From NCBI GenBank assembly GCA_016707585.1, contig JADJHL010000005.1, positions 131,743 through 195,742 of the forward strand: a stretch of 64,000 bases of DNA, in the 5' to 3' direction. How positions within the stretch are numbered: the first letter of the stretch is position 1; each line of letters starts with the position of its first letter. The notes under the pieces were generated by a model, which was not told where the DNA came from, did no database searches, and saw only the letters and a list, made by a program, of their open reading frames with translations. The position numbers were made by a program, and so were the translations under genes. Source of the stretch: Ignavibacteriales bacterium. Its GTDB lineage: Bacteria > Bacteroidota > Ignavibacteria > Ignavibacteriales > Ignavibacteriaceae. This document shows, piece after piece, positions 46,201 to 54,818 of this stretch.

Positions 46201-46859
46201 TTAATTCTTCATATGATCCAAATGGAAATCAACAAGAATTAAAAGGTAATTTTCCGGCAGCAACAACTGTATGGGCCGATTTAAAAGGATATACAATTCC
46301 TAATGATGCAAGCGCAACACAAGAACAAAGGAATATTGCTCTATCTCCTTTTTTTAATACTCTATATGCTGTTAGTGTTCAAAAAAGAAATGCAAACTCC
46401 AATTTTGTAACTGGTGATAAATTTATTTTCTCAGTTGAAAATTATCCCTATGCTTTTCAAGATGCATTTGAATTTACAACAAAGAAAAATGGAGCTCTTA
46501 CTGAAGAACAAGAAAAATCTTTATTTGATAAAGTAAATGTTTTTCCAAATCCTTTGTACGGTTATAATCCATATACAGGATATAATAATCTTGCAGCAGA
46601 TGATCCTTTTGTGACATTTACAAATCTTCCTAATGAAGAAGTTTCAATTAAAATTTATTCTTTATCTGGCCAGCTTTTAAGAACTCTTGTTAAGGATCCT
46701 AACTCAACATCTCCATTCTTAAATTGGAATTTACAGAATGAATCAGGTTTAAGAGTTGCTTCTGGGTTATATCTCGCAATTGTTTCTTCACCAAAATTTG
46801 GAGATAAAGTTCTGAAGTTTTCTATTATTATGCCACAAAAACAGTTACCTAGATTCTAA
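43284..46859 (+). CDS. Large secreted protein with calcium-binding-like loops and T9SS-type C-terminus
   Basis: 1191 residues. A signal peptide (LLVIAPISFGF) is followed by an extended, mostly beta protein. Acidic loops DGNGDGVYNPVDNNGNGEWD (about 173-192) and DVNLNGVYDDGID look like dockerin/EF-hand-type calcium sites. A fibronectin-III-like segment begins near PPPPVVTVESNEDF. The C-terminus, VFPNPLYGYNPY, IKIYSLSGQLLRTL and ASGLYLAIV, is a T9SS type A-like sorting domain with an insertion after the PNP motif. Function unknown; its place between the TonB receptor and the PorV-like gene suggests a surface partner of that receptor. Confidence 0.75.
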   Translation: MKNNMSLYQFRFLIILLVIAPISFGFLGDDKSGTKQNKPIYKLSSTTDEGGKKGDAYRLNINNINLPLNRKGVIAAVNIPNDDPNIDGAGGKFGNHVFLFSGGFFLSGYANGTLFTNAVASASLVEDYTPGLAGTSGDPRAQLYVIKSADPAFGTAWQDWKDAVDLGADFYDGNGDGVYNPVDNNGNGEWDPDEDKPDIIGDETVWTVYWDGVAAPQRRYNNVSPLGIEVRQTVFAYASAGAIGNLIFVRYRFKYVGLGDPNEPNTLDNVLFGVWADVDLGDAADDLVGSDIGRNAGYTYNSKTDAEYGTQTPCYMIDFFSGPIDYIPGVTYTDVNLNGVYDDGIDAPLDTAFSFKGQLIGLETFPGATNLPIASFIQYINNDPSLNDPSNREEARNYMEGKTRDGENVDPCTFPYGNVKDGTNCIDVDPRYWYSGDPVANNGNGSGWINIVAADSRQMTNTGPFTLRKNEEKEIVVAYVVGQGENPKNSITVARAIDDGAQTIFNLNFLAPSAPPPPVVTVESNEDFIDLTWPTKEQFKYSSKSSTWDVKFGGYNVYAFQTFSSSEKINNQPNISLIGRYQVNDYINNLYAKNGATGGIEILYPASPKENRLDSNIYKNPETGILRFRLTEDPFTGGKLIKGKPYYLLVTAYGVNFDALFTKSGIDSVYFTDYYLTDQTFVQAVENPKSQNAIKTVLMGKDIYSPPVPVEEITGKVGPSDGRMQIDIVDKASLTGDKYKVSFFPDKSTEKFSSFWKLENTTTNTVLIDSAKDYNYGDKDINFRSAEGFIVKLEKQIPRIAKIDYNTSTVWYTDTTKTNYYYLAKDIDQSKLLGAMTGDLKNKSTNIVSAVDLRNVELRFGEQGKAYRYLVGFVGTNPPARRNSYVYAEGVTSANPSVPANLLTQIGKLGEGFVDVPFTAWIKDDPYGESRQLAVGFLERTSLDGSTVTGGKPDGLWDSGTSIDSTAEFIFIFNSSYDPNGNQQELKGNFPAATTVWADLKGYTIPNDASATQEQRNIALSPFFNTLYAVSVQKRNANSNFVTGDKFIFSVENYPYAFQDAFEFTTKKNGALTEEQEKSLFDKVNVFPNPLYGYNPYTGYNNLAADDPFVTFTNLPNEEVSIKIYSLSGQLLRTLVKDPNSTSPFLNWNLQNESGLRVASGLYLAIVSSPKFGDKVLKFSIIMPQKQLPRF

Positions 46860-46870
46860 TGATTTGATTT

Positions 46871-46891
46871 GGGCAGATTTATAATCTGCCC
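46871..46891 (+). terminator. Hairpin after the large secreted protein
   Basis: GGGCAGATT-TAT-AATCTGCCC is a perfect 9-base-pair hairpin beginning 12 bases after the stop. Only ATATTTAAAA follows, so it may act as an mRNA-stabilising element rather than a full terminator; the PorV-like gene starts 37 bases later. Confidence 0.5.
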
Positions 46892-46927
46892 ATATTTAAA
46901 AATTTATAACATATGTGGAGTTTCGAA

Positions 46928-47944
46928 ATGAAAAAAATAGTACTAATAATTTTTACAATAATTATAACTGCATCTGTTTATGCCGGGGATACTTCTCGCA
47001 AGGGTACCACAGGAGCAGATCAATTGTTAATACCGGTTGGTGCACGTAGTATTGCTACCGGCGGAGCTTTTATATCTAACGTAATTGGCTTAGAGTCAAT
47101 CTATTATAATCCTGCTGGTTTGGATATAAATAAAAGAGCTGAAGCCATGTTTAGTTATATGAATTACATCGCTGATATTAATATGTCATATTTTGCTGTT
47201 GGTGCAAGCCTGGGTGATTTTGGTTCAGTTGGTTTAAGTCTAAAATCATTTGATTTTGGTCTTATACCGGTTACAACTAATGAATTACCTGATGGTACAG
47301 GAAGCACATATTCACCAACATTTATTACAATAGGTGTTACTTATTCTAAAGTTTTAACTGATCGTGTTTCAATTGGAACAAATTTAAAATTTATAAATGA
47401 AAGTATTGGTAATTCAACTGCAAGTGGATTTGCTATTGATGCTGGTGTTCAATATAAATTTAATAATAATATATCAATTGGAGCTACAATAAATAATATT
47501 GGAACAAATATGAACTATGCGGGACAGGATTTACGCGTTAAAACAGAAGTTCCTAGTGGTACTCTTGGTTCATCAGATGGTACATATGAAGTTGTAACAG
47601 AACCATTCCAATTGCCAAGTTATTTTCAGTTAAGTTTAGCTTATCAAGAAAATATAGATGAGCAAAATCAATTAATGTTTGGAGGCTCATTTACTGCTAA
47701 TAATTCACTGGAAGATGTGTTTAATTTTGGTCTTGAGTATAGCTTCATCAACACATTATTCTTAAGAGCCGGTTATAATGTATTAACTGAAAATAGTAGT
47801 GAATCAATTTATGGGTTTACGGCTGGTGCTGGCGTTAATTATGATATTTCTACAATAGGCGTTTCTTTTGATTACGCTTATAGAGATGTTAAAGATTTTC
47901 CAACATCAAACCACATTTTTACTGTTAAATTAGCGTTCCAATAG
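46928..47944 (+). CDS. PorV/PorQ-family outer-membrane beta-barrel
   Basis: 338 residues from the ATG at 46928; an ATG five codons earlier is possible. The signal peptide ends near SVYAG. GADQLLIPVGARSIATGGAF and ESIYYNPAGLD are the hallmark opening of PorV/PorQ (FadL-like) barrels, and regular amphipathic strands continue to the aromatic end FTVKLAFQ. PorV shuttles T9SS cargo to the attachment complex in Bacteroidota. Here it sits directly after two T9SS-type genes and a receptor, so a cargo-handling role is a sound inference. A terminator follows. Confidence 0.85.
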   Translation: MKKIVLIIFTIIITASVYAGDTSRKGTTGADQLLIPVGARSIATGGAFISNVIGLESIYYNPAGLDINKRAEAMFSYMNYIADINMSYFAVGASLGDFGSVGLSLKSFDFGLIPVTTNELPDGTGSTYSPTFITIGVTYSKVLTDRVSIGTNLKFINESIGNSTASGFAIDAGVQYKFNNNISIGATINNIGTNMNYAGQDLRVKTEVPSGTLGSSDGTYEVVTEPFQLPSYFQLSLAYQENIDEQNQLMFGGSFTANNSLEDVFNFGLEYSFINTLFLRAGYNVLTENSSESIYGFTAGAGVNYDISTIGVSFDYAYRDVKDFPTSNHIFTVKLAFQ

Positions 47945-47965
47945 TAAATGGTTAGTTGTGTTTTT

Positions 47966-47996
47966 AGCGTCTATTGTAATCAATAGACGCTTTTTT
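47966..47996 (+). terminator. Intrinsic terminator after the PorV-like gene
   Basis: An 11-base-pair stem AGCGTCTATTG/CAATAGACGCT with loop TAAT runs into TTTTTT. The start of the GWxTD gene is 21 bases beyond. Confidence 0.88.
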
Positions 47997-48017
47997 ATTT
48001 ATAATGAAAGTACTTAG

Positions 48018-49384
48018 ATGAAAAAAATATTTTTACTATCACTTCTTTTTAACATCTTTTCGATAGCTCAATCCAACTTTGATTTTGAATTTGACTACGC
48101 TCAATTTGGATATGATTCAGCATCAAATTATGTTGAGTTTTATTACTCTTTCAATCAAGCATCATTAAAAGCAGAAGTTGCTAACTCAGGAAATAATCTT
48201 GAAGCTCTGCTGAAAATTTTTGTGCAGAATACTCTAACTGGTGATACTGTTGTATATAATCAGTGGATGGTTAAACATCAAGTTGATACTTCTTTAAATG
48301 ATAACCAATTACTAATCGGAACTTTAGGATTTGTTATTCCTTCAGGTATTTATGATTGCAGGATTATTGGTTCTGATATTCATAATCCGGAAATGAACAG
48401 AACAATTACTGAGCAGATTAAAATAAATCCTTTCATAAATGGGACATTAAATATTAGTGACATTCAACTTGCATCAAAAATGGTTCAAGGTAGTGAAAAT
48501 ACAAGTTCAATATTTTACAAAAACACTTACGAAGTTATTCCGAATCCGAATGTAGTATTTGGACAATCACAACCAGCATTATTTTTTATGCTGAAGTCTA
48601 TAACGTTCAATCTCCAGCAATAAAGAGTTCTATGCTTAAGATGACTCAGATGCTTTACAATAGCAAAGGTAAACTGATAAAAGAAAAAAGTAAATACTTA
48701 ACTCGCAATACAAATACGCGAGTTGAAGTTGGATCACAAATATTAACAAACTATCCTTCAGACACATATACACTTGTAATTGCATTAATTGATAGTGCAG
48801 CAAATACAGGAGTTTCTACTGCAAAGAAGTTTTTTATATATAACCCCAATGTTGCAATTGTAGATACATTTGAAACTTCAACAACATCTGTACTTAGTTC
48901 TACTTTTGGATCAATGTCTGAAGAAGAACTTGATGACCTTTTTAATAAAGCAAAATATCTTGCCTCAAAAACAGAAATTGATAGATGGGAAAAACTTTCA
49001 AACATTGATGGGAAGAGAGAGTTTATGTTTGAATTCTGGAAACAGAAAGATGAATATTCTGCAAGTCAGACAAATGATTCTTACAGACAATATGTTCAAC
49101 GTATTGAATTATGTAATGATAGATTTACCTCAATGGGTAAGGCAGGTTGGAAAACAGATAGAGGTAGAATATTTTTACTTTATGGTGAACCAAGTGAAAT
49201 TGAACGTTATCCAAATCAGTTAGAAACAAGGCCTTATGAAATATGGCATTATAATGAAATAGAAGGTGGAGTATATTTTGTATTTGCTGATATAACTGGT
49301 TTCTCGGATTATATGTTGCTTACTTCAACTAAACGCGGTGAGTTACGGGATGATAACTGGTCAAGAAGAATTGTTGTTCAGTAA
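48018..49384 (+). CDS. GWxTD domain-containing protein (one frameshift in the printed sequence)
   Basis: The first frame (48018-48623, signal peptide LLFNIFSIAQS) and the second (to 49384) are one gene. At the TTTTTT run near 48581-48587 one extra T gives LFFYAEVYNVQSPAIKSSML and joins them. The C-terminal domain has GWKTDRGRIFLLYGEPSEIERYP, the GWxTD motif, and ends with YVFA-type strands. The family is periplasmic or outer-membrane associated, of unknown function, and frequent in Ignavibacteria, Calditrichota and Bacteroidota. It ends the secretion module. Full length would be about 455 residues. Confidence 0.8.
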
Positions 49385-49413
49385 TCATATTCATAAAACT
49401 TAAAATTATTAAA

Positions 49414-49448
49414 GAACCTGAACTTATTTTATAATATTGTTCAGGTTC
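49414..49448 (+). terminator. Hairpin after the GWxTD gene
   Basis: GAACCTGAAC and GTTCAGGTTC form a 10-base-pair stem with a 15-base AT-rich loop. Only a short, mixed tail follows, so termination strength is uncertain. Confidence 0.5.
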
Positions 49449-49546
49449 TCATAATTTCTGAAAAAATCTCCCGTTTTCTTTTTACTTATCTCTGATTAAT
49501 AAATCCTCTTATTTCACTATTTTTAAATCAAACAAATAATAATTCT

Positions 49547-50416
49547 GTGAAAAATATTTTAGAATACATACTTTTTGTTCTGTTAAGTTATTTATGCCGT
49601 TTAATAGGATTAAAGCTCTCCAGAAAATTTTCATCTTTGATTGCTTTATTTTTCTTTTATTTGCTTCCAATCCGTAAAGATGTGGTATTTGATAATCTAA
49701 AACATGCGTTCCCACAATTATCTGATGAAGAAATAAGAAAAATTGCATTGGCTAGTTATAAAAGTTTTACTTTAACTCTGGTAGAGATTTTATATTTACC
49801 ATGGATGAGTAAAGAAGAAATTTCTGACGTTATAAAATTTGAAAAATTAAATTTGATTCTTGAAAAAGAAAAAGAGAACAATGGTGTAATTTTATTATCA
49901 GCGCATTTTGGTAATTGGGAGTATTGTGCTATAGGTGCAGGAATTTTACTGAATAAAAAATTTTCAGTTGTGGTAAAATCACAACGGAACCCTTTTGTTA
50001 ATGATTGGATGAATAGATTTAGAACAAAGTGGTCAAATGAAGTAGTTCCTTTAGGACTTTCGATTAGAAATGTATATGCAGTTTTACTAAATAAAGGGAT
50101 TGTTGCAATGGTTGCTGATCAGAGAGGACCGATAGAGAGTATTAAATTAGAATTTTTTGGAAGAAAAACTTCTGTTTATACCGGGCCCGCTGTTTTAGCA
50201 CTAAAAATGAACACGCCTATCATTTATGGAATTTCAGTTAGACAACCGGATTTTTCTTACAAAGTTATTCTTGATGAAATTAGTAAAGAAAATCTTCCTG
50301 AAGATTATGATGAAAGAGTTAAAGTATTAAGTAAAAGAATGTTAAAATATCTTGAGGAAGCAATTAGAAAAAATCCTGAACAATGGTTTTGGATGCATAA
50401 AAGATGGAAACACTAA
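49547..50416 (+). CDS. Lipid A-type acyltransferase (LpxL/HtrB family)
   Basis: 289 residues from a GTG. An N-terminal membrane helix (ILFVLLSYLCRLIGL) is followed by the HX4E catalytic motif in LLSAHFGNWEYCA (about residue 117) and VAMVADQRGP around residue 187. It transfers an acyl chain to lipid A (Kdo2-lipid IVA) on the inner membrane. The next gene, GT9-like, begins at the very next base, which fits a lipopolysaccharide operon. Confidence 0.85.
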   Translation: MKNILEYILFVLLSYLCRLIGLKLSRKFSSLIALFFFYLLPIRKDVVFDNLKHAFPQLSDEEIRKIALASYKSFTLTLVEILYLPWMSKEEISDVIKFEKLNLILEKEKENNGVILLSAHFGNWEYCAIGAGILLNKKFSVVVKSQRNPFVNDWMNRFRTKWSNEVVPLGLSIRNVYAVLLNKGIVAMVADQRGPIESIKLEFFGRKTSVYTGPAVLALKMNTPIIYGISVRQPDFSYKVILDEISKENLPEDYDERVKVLSKRMLKYLEEAIRKNPEQWFWMHKRWKH

Positions 50417-51442
50417 ATGAATATTGAAAGAATATTATTTATTCAAACTGCATTTTTAGGTGATGCTATACTTGCATTACCAGCAATACAAAAATTAAAA
50501 GAGCTTAATCCTGATTCTCAAATTGATGTTTTATGCATTCCAGAAACTGAAGAAATATTCAGTGCATCACCAAGCATAAATAAAGTAATTGTTATCGATA
50601 AAAAAAGTCAACACAAATCTTTATTTAAAACTTACAAATTTATTAAACAGATTAAGGTAAATAATTATACAAAAATTTATTCACTACATCGGTCGTTACG
50701 AACTGCACTGATTATAATGTTGCTTGAAGTCAGAGAAACTTATGGATTTGACATATCTAGTTTGATGCATGTTTATAAAAATTTAGTAAAATATGAATTA
50801 TCAAAACACGAAGTACAGCGAAACCTTGATTTAATAGGGTTCAACTATGATCAAGAAAGCTGGAAAATACTTCCAGAAATCTATATAACAGCAGAAACCA
50901 AAAATAAAATTAATTTATTTTTAACTGATGATAATTTAAATAGTGGTTTTATTGCAATTGCACCTGGAAGTGTTTGGAATACAAAAAAATATCCAGCAGA
51001 ATATTTTGAAGAACTAATCAAACATTTTATTGATGAAAATGAAAAAGTAGTGTTAATTGGCAGCAAAAAAGATAGTGTAGATTGCTCGGTTATCGCATCA
51101 AAGTTTAATGATAAAGTTTACAATGCTTCGGGTAAATTTACAGTTATAGAAAGTATTGAATTGTTAAAACGTGCAAAGTTTTTAATATCAAATGATAGCG
51201 CACCAACGCATATGGCAATGTGTGCTGATATAAAAACTTTAACAATCTATTGTTCAACAGTTCCTGAGTTTGGTTTTTATCCTTACAACAAAAAAAGTTC
51301 TTATATAAGTTTTAATGATTTGAAATGTAAACCTTGTGGAATACATGGTTATCATTCCTGCCCAATAAAAACATTTGATTGTGGAAAAAAACTTTTACCG
51401 CAACATATAATTGAAAAGTTTGAGGAAATATTAAGTGATTGA
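50417..51442 (+). CDS. GT9-family lipopolysaccharide heptosyltransferase-like protein
   Basis: 341 residues. ILFIQTAFLGDAILALPAI (about 5-23) is the classic heptosyltransferase opening; IAPGSVWNTKKYPAEYF is the donor phosphate site and SNDSAPTHMAMC the acceptor/nucleotide motif. CKPCGIHGYHSCPI near the end matches the Cys-rich tail of WaaF-like enzymes. It probably adds heptose or a similar sugar to the inner core. It is more typical of the family than the GT9 at 20827. Confidence 0.88.
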   Translation: MNIERILFIQTAFLGDAILALPAIQKLKELNPDSQIDVLCIPETEEIFSASPSINKVIVIDKKSQHKSLFKTYKFIKQIKVNNYTKIYSLHRSLRTALIIMLLEVRETYGFDISSLMHVYKNLVKYELSKHEVQRNLDLIGFNYDQESWKILPEIYITAETKNKINLFLTDDNLNSGFIAIAPGSVWNTKKYPAEYFEELIKHFIDENEKVVLIGSKKDSVDCSVIASKFNDKVYNASGKFTVIESIELLKRAKFLISNDSAPTHMAMCADIKTLTIYCSTVPEFGFYPYNKKSSYISFNDLKCKPCGIHGYHSCPIKTFDCGKKLLPQHIIEKFEEILSD

Positions 51443-52070
51443 AAAAAAAGAATCGTTACTAATTAATATTGATGAAAGTTTTGAAGCCGGAATCAATATT
51501 GCAAAAGAATTATTTCTAAATGGCTCTATATTTATTTATCCCACAGATACAATTTATGGTTTTGGCGGTAATCCATTAAATGAAAGTACAATAAAAAAAA
51601 TCAGTGAGATTAAGGGCAAGCAAAATTGGCGCAGATACATTTTTCTAATTTCTGATATTGAAGTACTAAAAAATTATGCTGATGTTGACTCTGAAAAATA
51701 TCTTGATTTTCTTCTTTCAATTTGGCCGAATCCTGTCTCTGTGATTCTAAAATTAAATAAAAAATATCAAGAAATATTTCAGTCAGAAACAGGAGCTTTT
51801 AGAATCCCGAATCATAGATTTTGCCATAAACTAATTAGCGAACTAAAAATGCCACTAATATCTACTAGTGTAAACAGAACTGGCAATGAGCCTTTAAACG
51901 ATCCTTCTGTAATAATCCAGGAGTTTTTAAGCGAGGTTGAAGCATTTTTTTATACTGATAAAAAGTCTTTTTTCGAAGCCTCAACTTTAATTGATCTTAC
52001 TGAAGATAAACCGAAATTGGTGCGTGAGGGTAGAATTAAATTTGTGGAATTAATGAAAAAGCTGAATTAG
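51435..52070 (+). CDS. L-threonylcarbamoyladenylate synthase (Sua5/YrdC/TsaC)
   Basis: 211 residues, short TsaC/YrdC form without the C-terminal Sua5 domain. GSIFIYPTDTIYGFGGNPLN is the nucleotide/bicarbonate-binding opening, PNPVSVILKL and FRIPNHRF the core strands, and PLISTSVNRTGNEP the SxxSAN-like site. It makes threonylcarbamoyl-AMP for the t6A modification of tRNAs reading ANN codons. Its GTG start overlaps the heptosyltransferase by 8 bases. Confidence 0.87.
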   Translation: MIEKKESLLINIDESFEAGINIAKELFLNGSIFIYPTDTIYGFGGNPLNESTIKKISEIKGKQNWRRYIFLISDIEVLKNYADVDSEKYLDFLLSIWPNPVSVILKLNKKYQEIFQSETGAFRIPNHRFCHKLISELKMPLISTSVNRTGNEPLNDPSVIIQEFLSEVEAFFYTDKKSFFEASTLIDLTEDKPKLVREGRIKFVELMKKLN

Positions 52071-52089
52071 ATTTGAAGTAAAATAAATT

Positions 52090-52911
52090 ATGATGCGAAA
52101 AATAAAAAAAATAAGAAACTATTCATTAATTGTTGTGCCTGAAGAAACTTCAAGCGAGCCACGTTCGTTTAAAATATCTTCTGTCAAACTTTTTACTTAT
52201 ATAATTATTTATAGTTTAATTATTTCTGTTTTGGGATTTTATTTAATAAGCTTTACACCATTAAGTGAAATAATTTTTCCGTATTCATTTCGTCTTTCTG
52301 ATTCTGACAAAAAGAAAGTGGAAGTATTGAATGATAAAGTAGTCTTTCTTGCTCAGGAAATAGAATCACTTAAATCTGTTAATAAAAGATTAAAGTTTGC
52401 TATTATGCTTGGTGATTCTACACTAATACAAAATCAAAAAGAAGCAAAAGATTCTGGTAAAGGTAAAATTAAATCGGGCGGAAATATTTTAGCGGTTGTT
52501 AAAGATTTATTATTAAAATATAATTTAGTTCAAAGTAGTGAAATAACTTTTATTAAACCTGCAGAAGGTTTTATCAGTAAATATTTTGACCTTGCTAAAG
52601 GTCACTTTGGAACCGATTATGTAATGAAAGAACGAAGTCCTGTTTTTGCTTCTGCAAATGGCTATGTTGTTTTTGCAGATTATACAACAAATTTTGGTTA
52701 TACTGTAATAATCAATCATCAGGAAAATTATGTTACAAAATATCTTCACTGTTCATCACTTCTAAAAAATGAAGGTGATATTGTTAGACAAGGTGAGCTT
52801 ATTGCACTAAGTGGAAATTCGGGAACAGAATCATCAGGACCGCATTTGCATTTTGAAATCTGGAAAAATGGAAAACCTATAAATCCTGATAATATTTTAA
52901 TTAAATTTTAG
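52090..52911 (+). CDS. M23-family peptidoglycan endopeptidase (membrane-anchored)
   Basis: 273 residues. One membrane helix (IIYSLIISVLGFYLISF, about 38-54), then a coiled-coil-like stretch (about 75-110), then a LytM/M23 domain. GHFGTDYVM supplies H-x3-D and GPHLHFEIW the HxH pair, with YLHCSS as the third histidine region. All zinc and catalytic residues are present, so it should cut peptidoglycan cross-links. The bactofilin gene follows after 9 bases; M23 peptidase plus bactofilin pairs are known to shape cells in other bacteria. Confidence 0.9.
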   Translation: MMRKIKKIRNYSLIVVPEETSSEPRSFKISSVKLFTYIIIYSLIISVLGFYLISFTPLSEIIFPYSFRLSDSDKKKVEVLNDKVVFLAQEIESLKSVNKRLKFAIMLGDSTLIQNQKEAKDSGKGKIKSGGNILAVVKDLLLKYNLVQSSEITFIKPAEGFISKYFDLAKGHFGTDYVMKERSPVFASANGYVVFADYTTNFGYTVIINHQENYVTKYLHCSSLLKNEGDIVRQGELIALSGNSGTESSGPHLHFEIWKNGKPINPDNILIKF

Positions 52912-52920
52912 GAGTTTATT

Positions 52921-53298
52921 TTGAAAACTAAATTAAACGGGAGCTCTATGGAAGACGTAACAATTATTAGTAGCGGCGTTGTTATTGAAGGTAAAGTAAC
53001 AAGCAATAGTAATGTTCGTGTAGATGGTGTTGTTAAAGGGGACATCACTGCACAGGGTAATCTTACAGTTGGTGAGCATGGTAGCATACAGGGACAACTC
53101 TCTGGTGAAACAATTTCTATCGGTGGAAAAGTTGATGGAACTGTTAATGCAAAAGAAAAATTAGTACTTGAATCTAAAGCTGTTTTAAAAGGTGATTTGA
53201 TAACTAAAATTTTAGTTGTTGAAGCAGGTGCAATGTTTGAAGGTAAAAGCTCAATGGGCTCACCATCATCATTTAAACCTGTTAGCAAAGGAGAATAA
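52921..53298 (+). CDS. Bactofilin (polymer-forming cytoskeletal protein)
   Basis: 125 residues. A TTG start is supported by TAGGAG at 52909-52914; an ATG at 52948, also with GGGAG upstream, is an alternative. The core of short repeats (VIEGKVTSNSNVRVDGVVKG, VGEHGSIQGQLSGE, ISIGGKVDGTVNAKEKL) is the right-handed beta-helix DUF583 fold. Bactofilins form nucleotide-free filaments at the membrane and guide local cell-wall remodelling. Pairing with the M23 gene supports that role here. Confidence 0.9.
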   Translation: MKTKLNGSSMEDVTIISSGVVIEGKVTSNSNVRVDGVVKGDITAQGNLTVGEHGSIQGQLSGETISIGGKVDGTVNAKEKLVLESKAVLKGDLITKILVVEAGAMFEGKSSMGSPSSFKPVSKGE

Positions 53299-53299
53299 A

Positions 53300-53557
53300 A
53301 TGGCGCAAAAACCGGAAGATAATTCCGGCTTTGCCAAATCTCTTCGTGATGTTGGTCCATATCTTGGATTAGGACTACAGTTAGCGGCTACCATTGTTTT
53401 AATGGTATTATTAGGCAGTTGGTTAGATAAAAAATTTGGTCTCAAATATATTCTTACCTTAATTTTGGGTTTATTGGGTATTGGAGTAGGAATGTATAAT
53501 CTAATAAAAACTGTTAATGATCTTGAAAAACGTGATAAAAATGATCCCAAAAAGTAG
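53300..53557 (+). CDS. AtpZ/AtpI-family protein
   Basis: 85 residues from the ATG at 53300, preceded by AAAGGAG. Two membrane helices (LGLGLQLAATIVLMVLLGSWL and YILTLILGLLGIGVGMYNLI) form a hairpin, the AtpZ/AtpI layout, with DVGPYLGLG at the start. Such proteins help assemble the c-ring or handle magnesium and calcium at the ATP synthase. It opens the atp operon, and the following membrane gene starts within its last codons. Confidence 0.82.
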   Translation: MAQKPEDNSGFAKSLRDVGPYLGLGLQLAATIVLMVLLGSWLDKKFGLKYILTLILGLLGIGVGMYNLIKTVNDLEKRDKNDPKK

Positions 53558-53938
53558 ATTATTACTGTTTTTATACATTTTCCCGTTGTTATTTGTTATA
53601 ACTATAACAACTTTTTACTTATCAAATCGTTTAGATAGCCAATTGTTTTATAGTTTACTGTATGGGTTTTTATTTCCAACACTAACCTTTTTTTAGGCTA
53701 TTTAGCAATTCATTTTGGATTTGAAAAAAGTGATAAATTATTTCTGATAATTGTTTTTGGAGGCTTAATTGTTAGGTTTTTCTTGATGCTGATACTTATA
53801 GTAATAGCCCTAAAATTGTTGTTTGTTAGCCTTGATTCGTTTATCTTTACAACCTTTATTTTCTATTTCTACTATCTCATAGTAGAGATTTTTATACTAA
53901 CTCGAAAGAAGAATTTAATAATCAAAACCAAGCAATGA
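53541..53938 (+). CDS. AtpI-like four-helix membrane protein (one frameshift in the printed sequence)
   Basis: The ATG at 53541 starts MIPKSRLLLFLYIFPLLFV and runs to a stop at the T7 tract 53688-53694. One extra T there gives TFFLGYLAIHFGFEKSDKL and an open frame to TGA at 53936-53938, overlapping the atpB ATG by 4 bases. About 132 residues with four hydrophobic helices. In Bacteroidota a poorly conserved protein of this type sits between atpZ and atpB. Assignment rests on position and topology, not on motifs. Confidence 0.6.
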
Positions 53939-54777
53939 TCGACTCAACTTCTGTACACCAAATGGTTGATAGCCTAAAGACTACTCACTCAGAGTCAGGT
54001 AGCGATTGGATTCTCCATCACGTAATGGATGGAAATTATCTTGATTTTTCTCCCTTGGGTAAAGTGTATCTTCCTCATTTTGAATTATATGGTTTAGATT
54101 TATCAATAACCCGCCACGTACTTTTTATGTGGATTGGAGCTGCTCTTTTGTTTTTTGTGATGACAAGAGTTGCTAAAGCTTACAAATCTTCCCTTGTTCC
54201 AAAAGGATTTACAAATTTTTGGGAAGTATTTATCCTTTTTGTTAGAGATGAAATTGCAAAACCTACAATTGGAAAAGGATTTGAAAAATTTCTTCCGTAT
54301 TTGCTTACAGCATTCTTTTTTATTCTATTTGGGAATTTTATAGGATTGATTCCTTTTACCGCTACTTTTACAAGTAACATTGCTGTTACTGCAACAATGG
54401 CAATCTTTACTTTTCTTGTAATTCAGTTTGGTGGAATAAGAAACAACGGATTTTTTGGATACTTTAAAGGATTAATTCCACACGGAGTTCCAGTTTTTCT
54501 TTTGCCAATTATGGCTGTTGTTGAACTTTTAGGATTACTTGCAAAACCGTTTGCATTGGCAATTCGTCTTTTTGCAAATATGACAGCAGGACACATTGTT
54601 ATTTATGCTTTGATAAGTTTGATATTTGTAATGCAAAGTGTTGGCTGGGCTGGTCTTGCAATTCCTATGGCTTTATTTATTTACGGACTTGAAGTTTTAG
54701 TAGCTTTATTACAGGCTTATATTTTTACAATGCTATCTTCCTTGTTTATAGGAATGGCTGTTCATCAGGATCATTAA
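53935..54777 (+). CDS. atpB: ATP synthase F0 subunit a
   Basis: 280 residues, about six membrane helices. AIRLFANMTAGHIVIYALI contains the essential arginine of the proton channel, and ALLQAYIFTMLSSLFIGMAV is the last helix pair. The long N-terminal segment before the first helix (about 55 residues) is usual for Bacteroidota. It forms the half-channels next to the c-ring in the inner membrane. Confidence 0.96.
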   Translation: MIDSTSVHQMVDSLKTTHSESGSDWILHHVMDGNYLDFSPLGKVYLPHFELYGLDLSITRHVLFMWIGAALLFFVMTRVAKAYKSSLVPKGFTNFWEVFILFVRDEIAKPTIGKGFEKFLPYLLTAFFFILFGNFIGLIPFTATFTSNIAVTATMAIFTFLVIQFGGIRNNGFFGYFKGLIPHGVPVFLLPIMAVVELLGLLAKPFALAIRLFANMTAGHIVIYALISLIFVMQSVGWAGLAIPMALFIYGLEVLVALLQAYIFTMLSSLFIGMAVHQDH

Positions 54778-54818
54778 AAATAATTTATAACATAAAATCT
54801 AATTAAAGGAGAACGATA

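Noticed and set aside
52908..53360. 150-codon minus-strand open frame opposite bactofilin
   Set aside because: Its proline- and serine-rich composition mirrors the repetitive bactofilin codons. It is a complement artefact.
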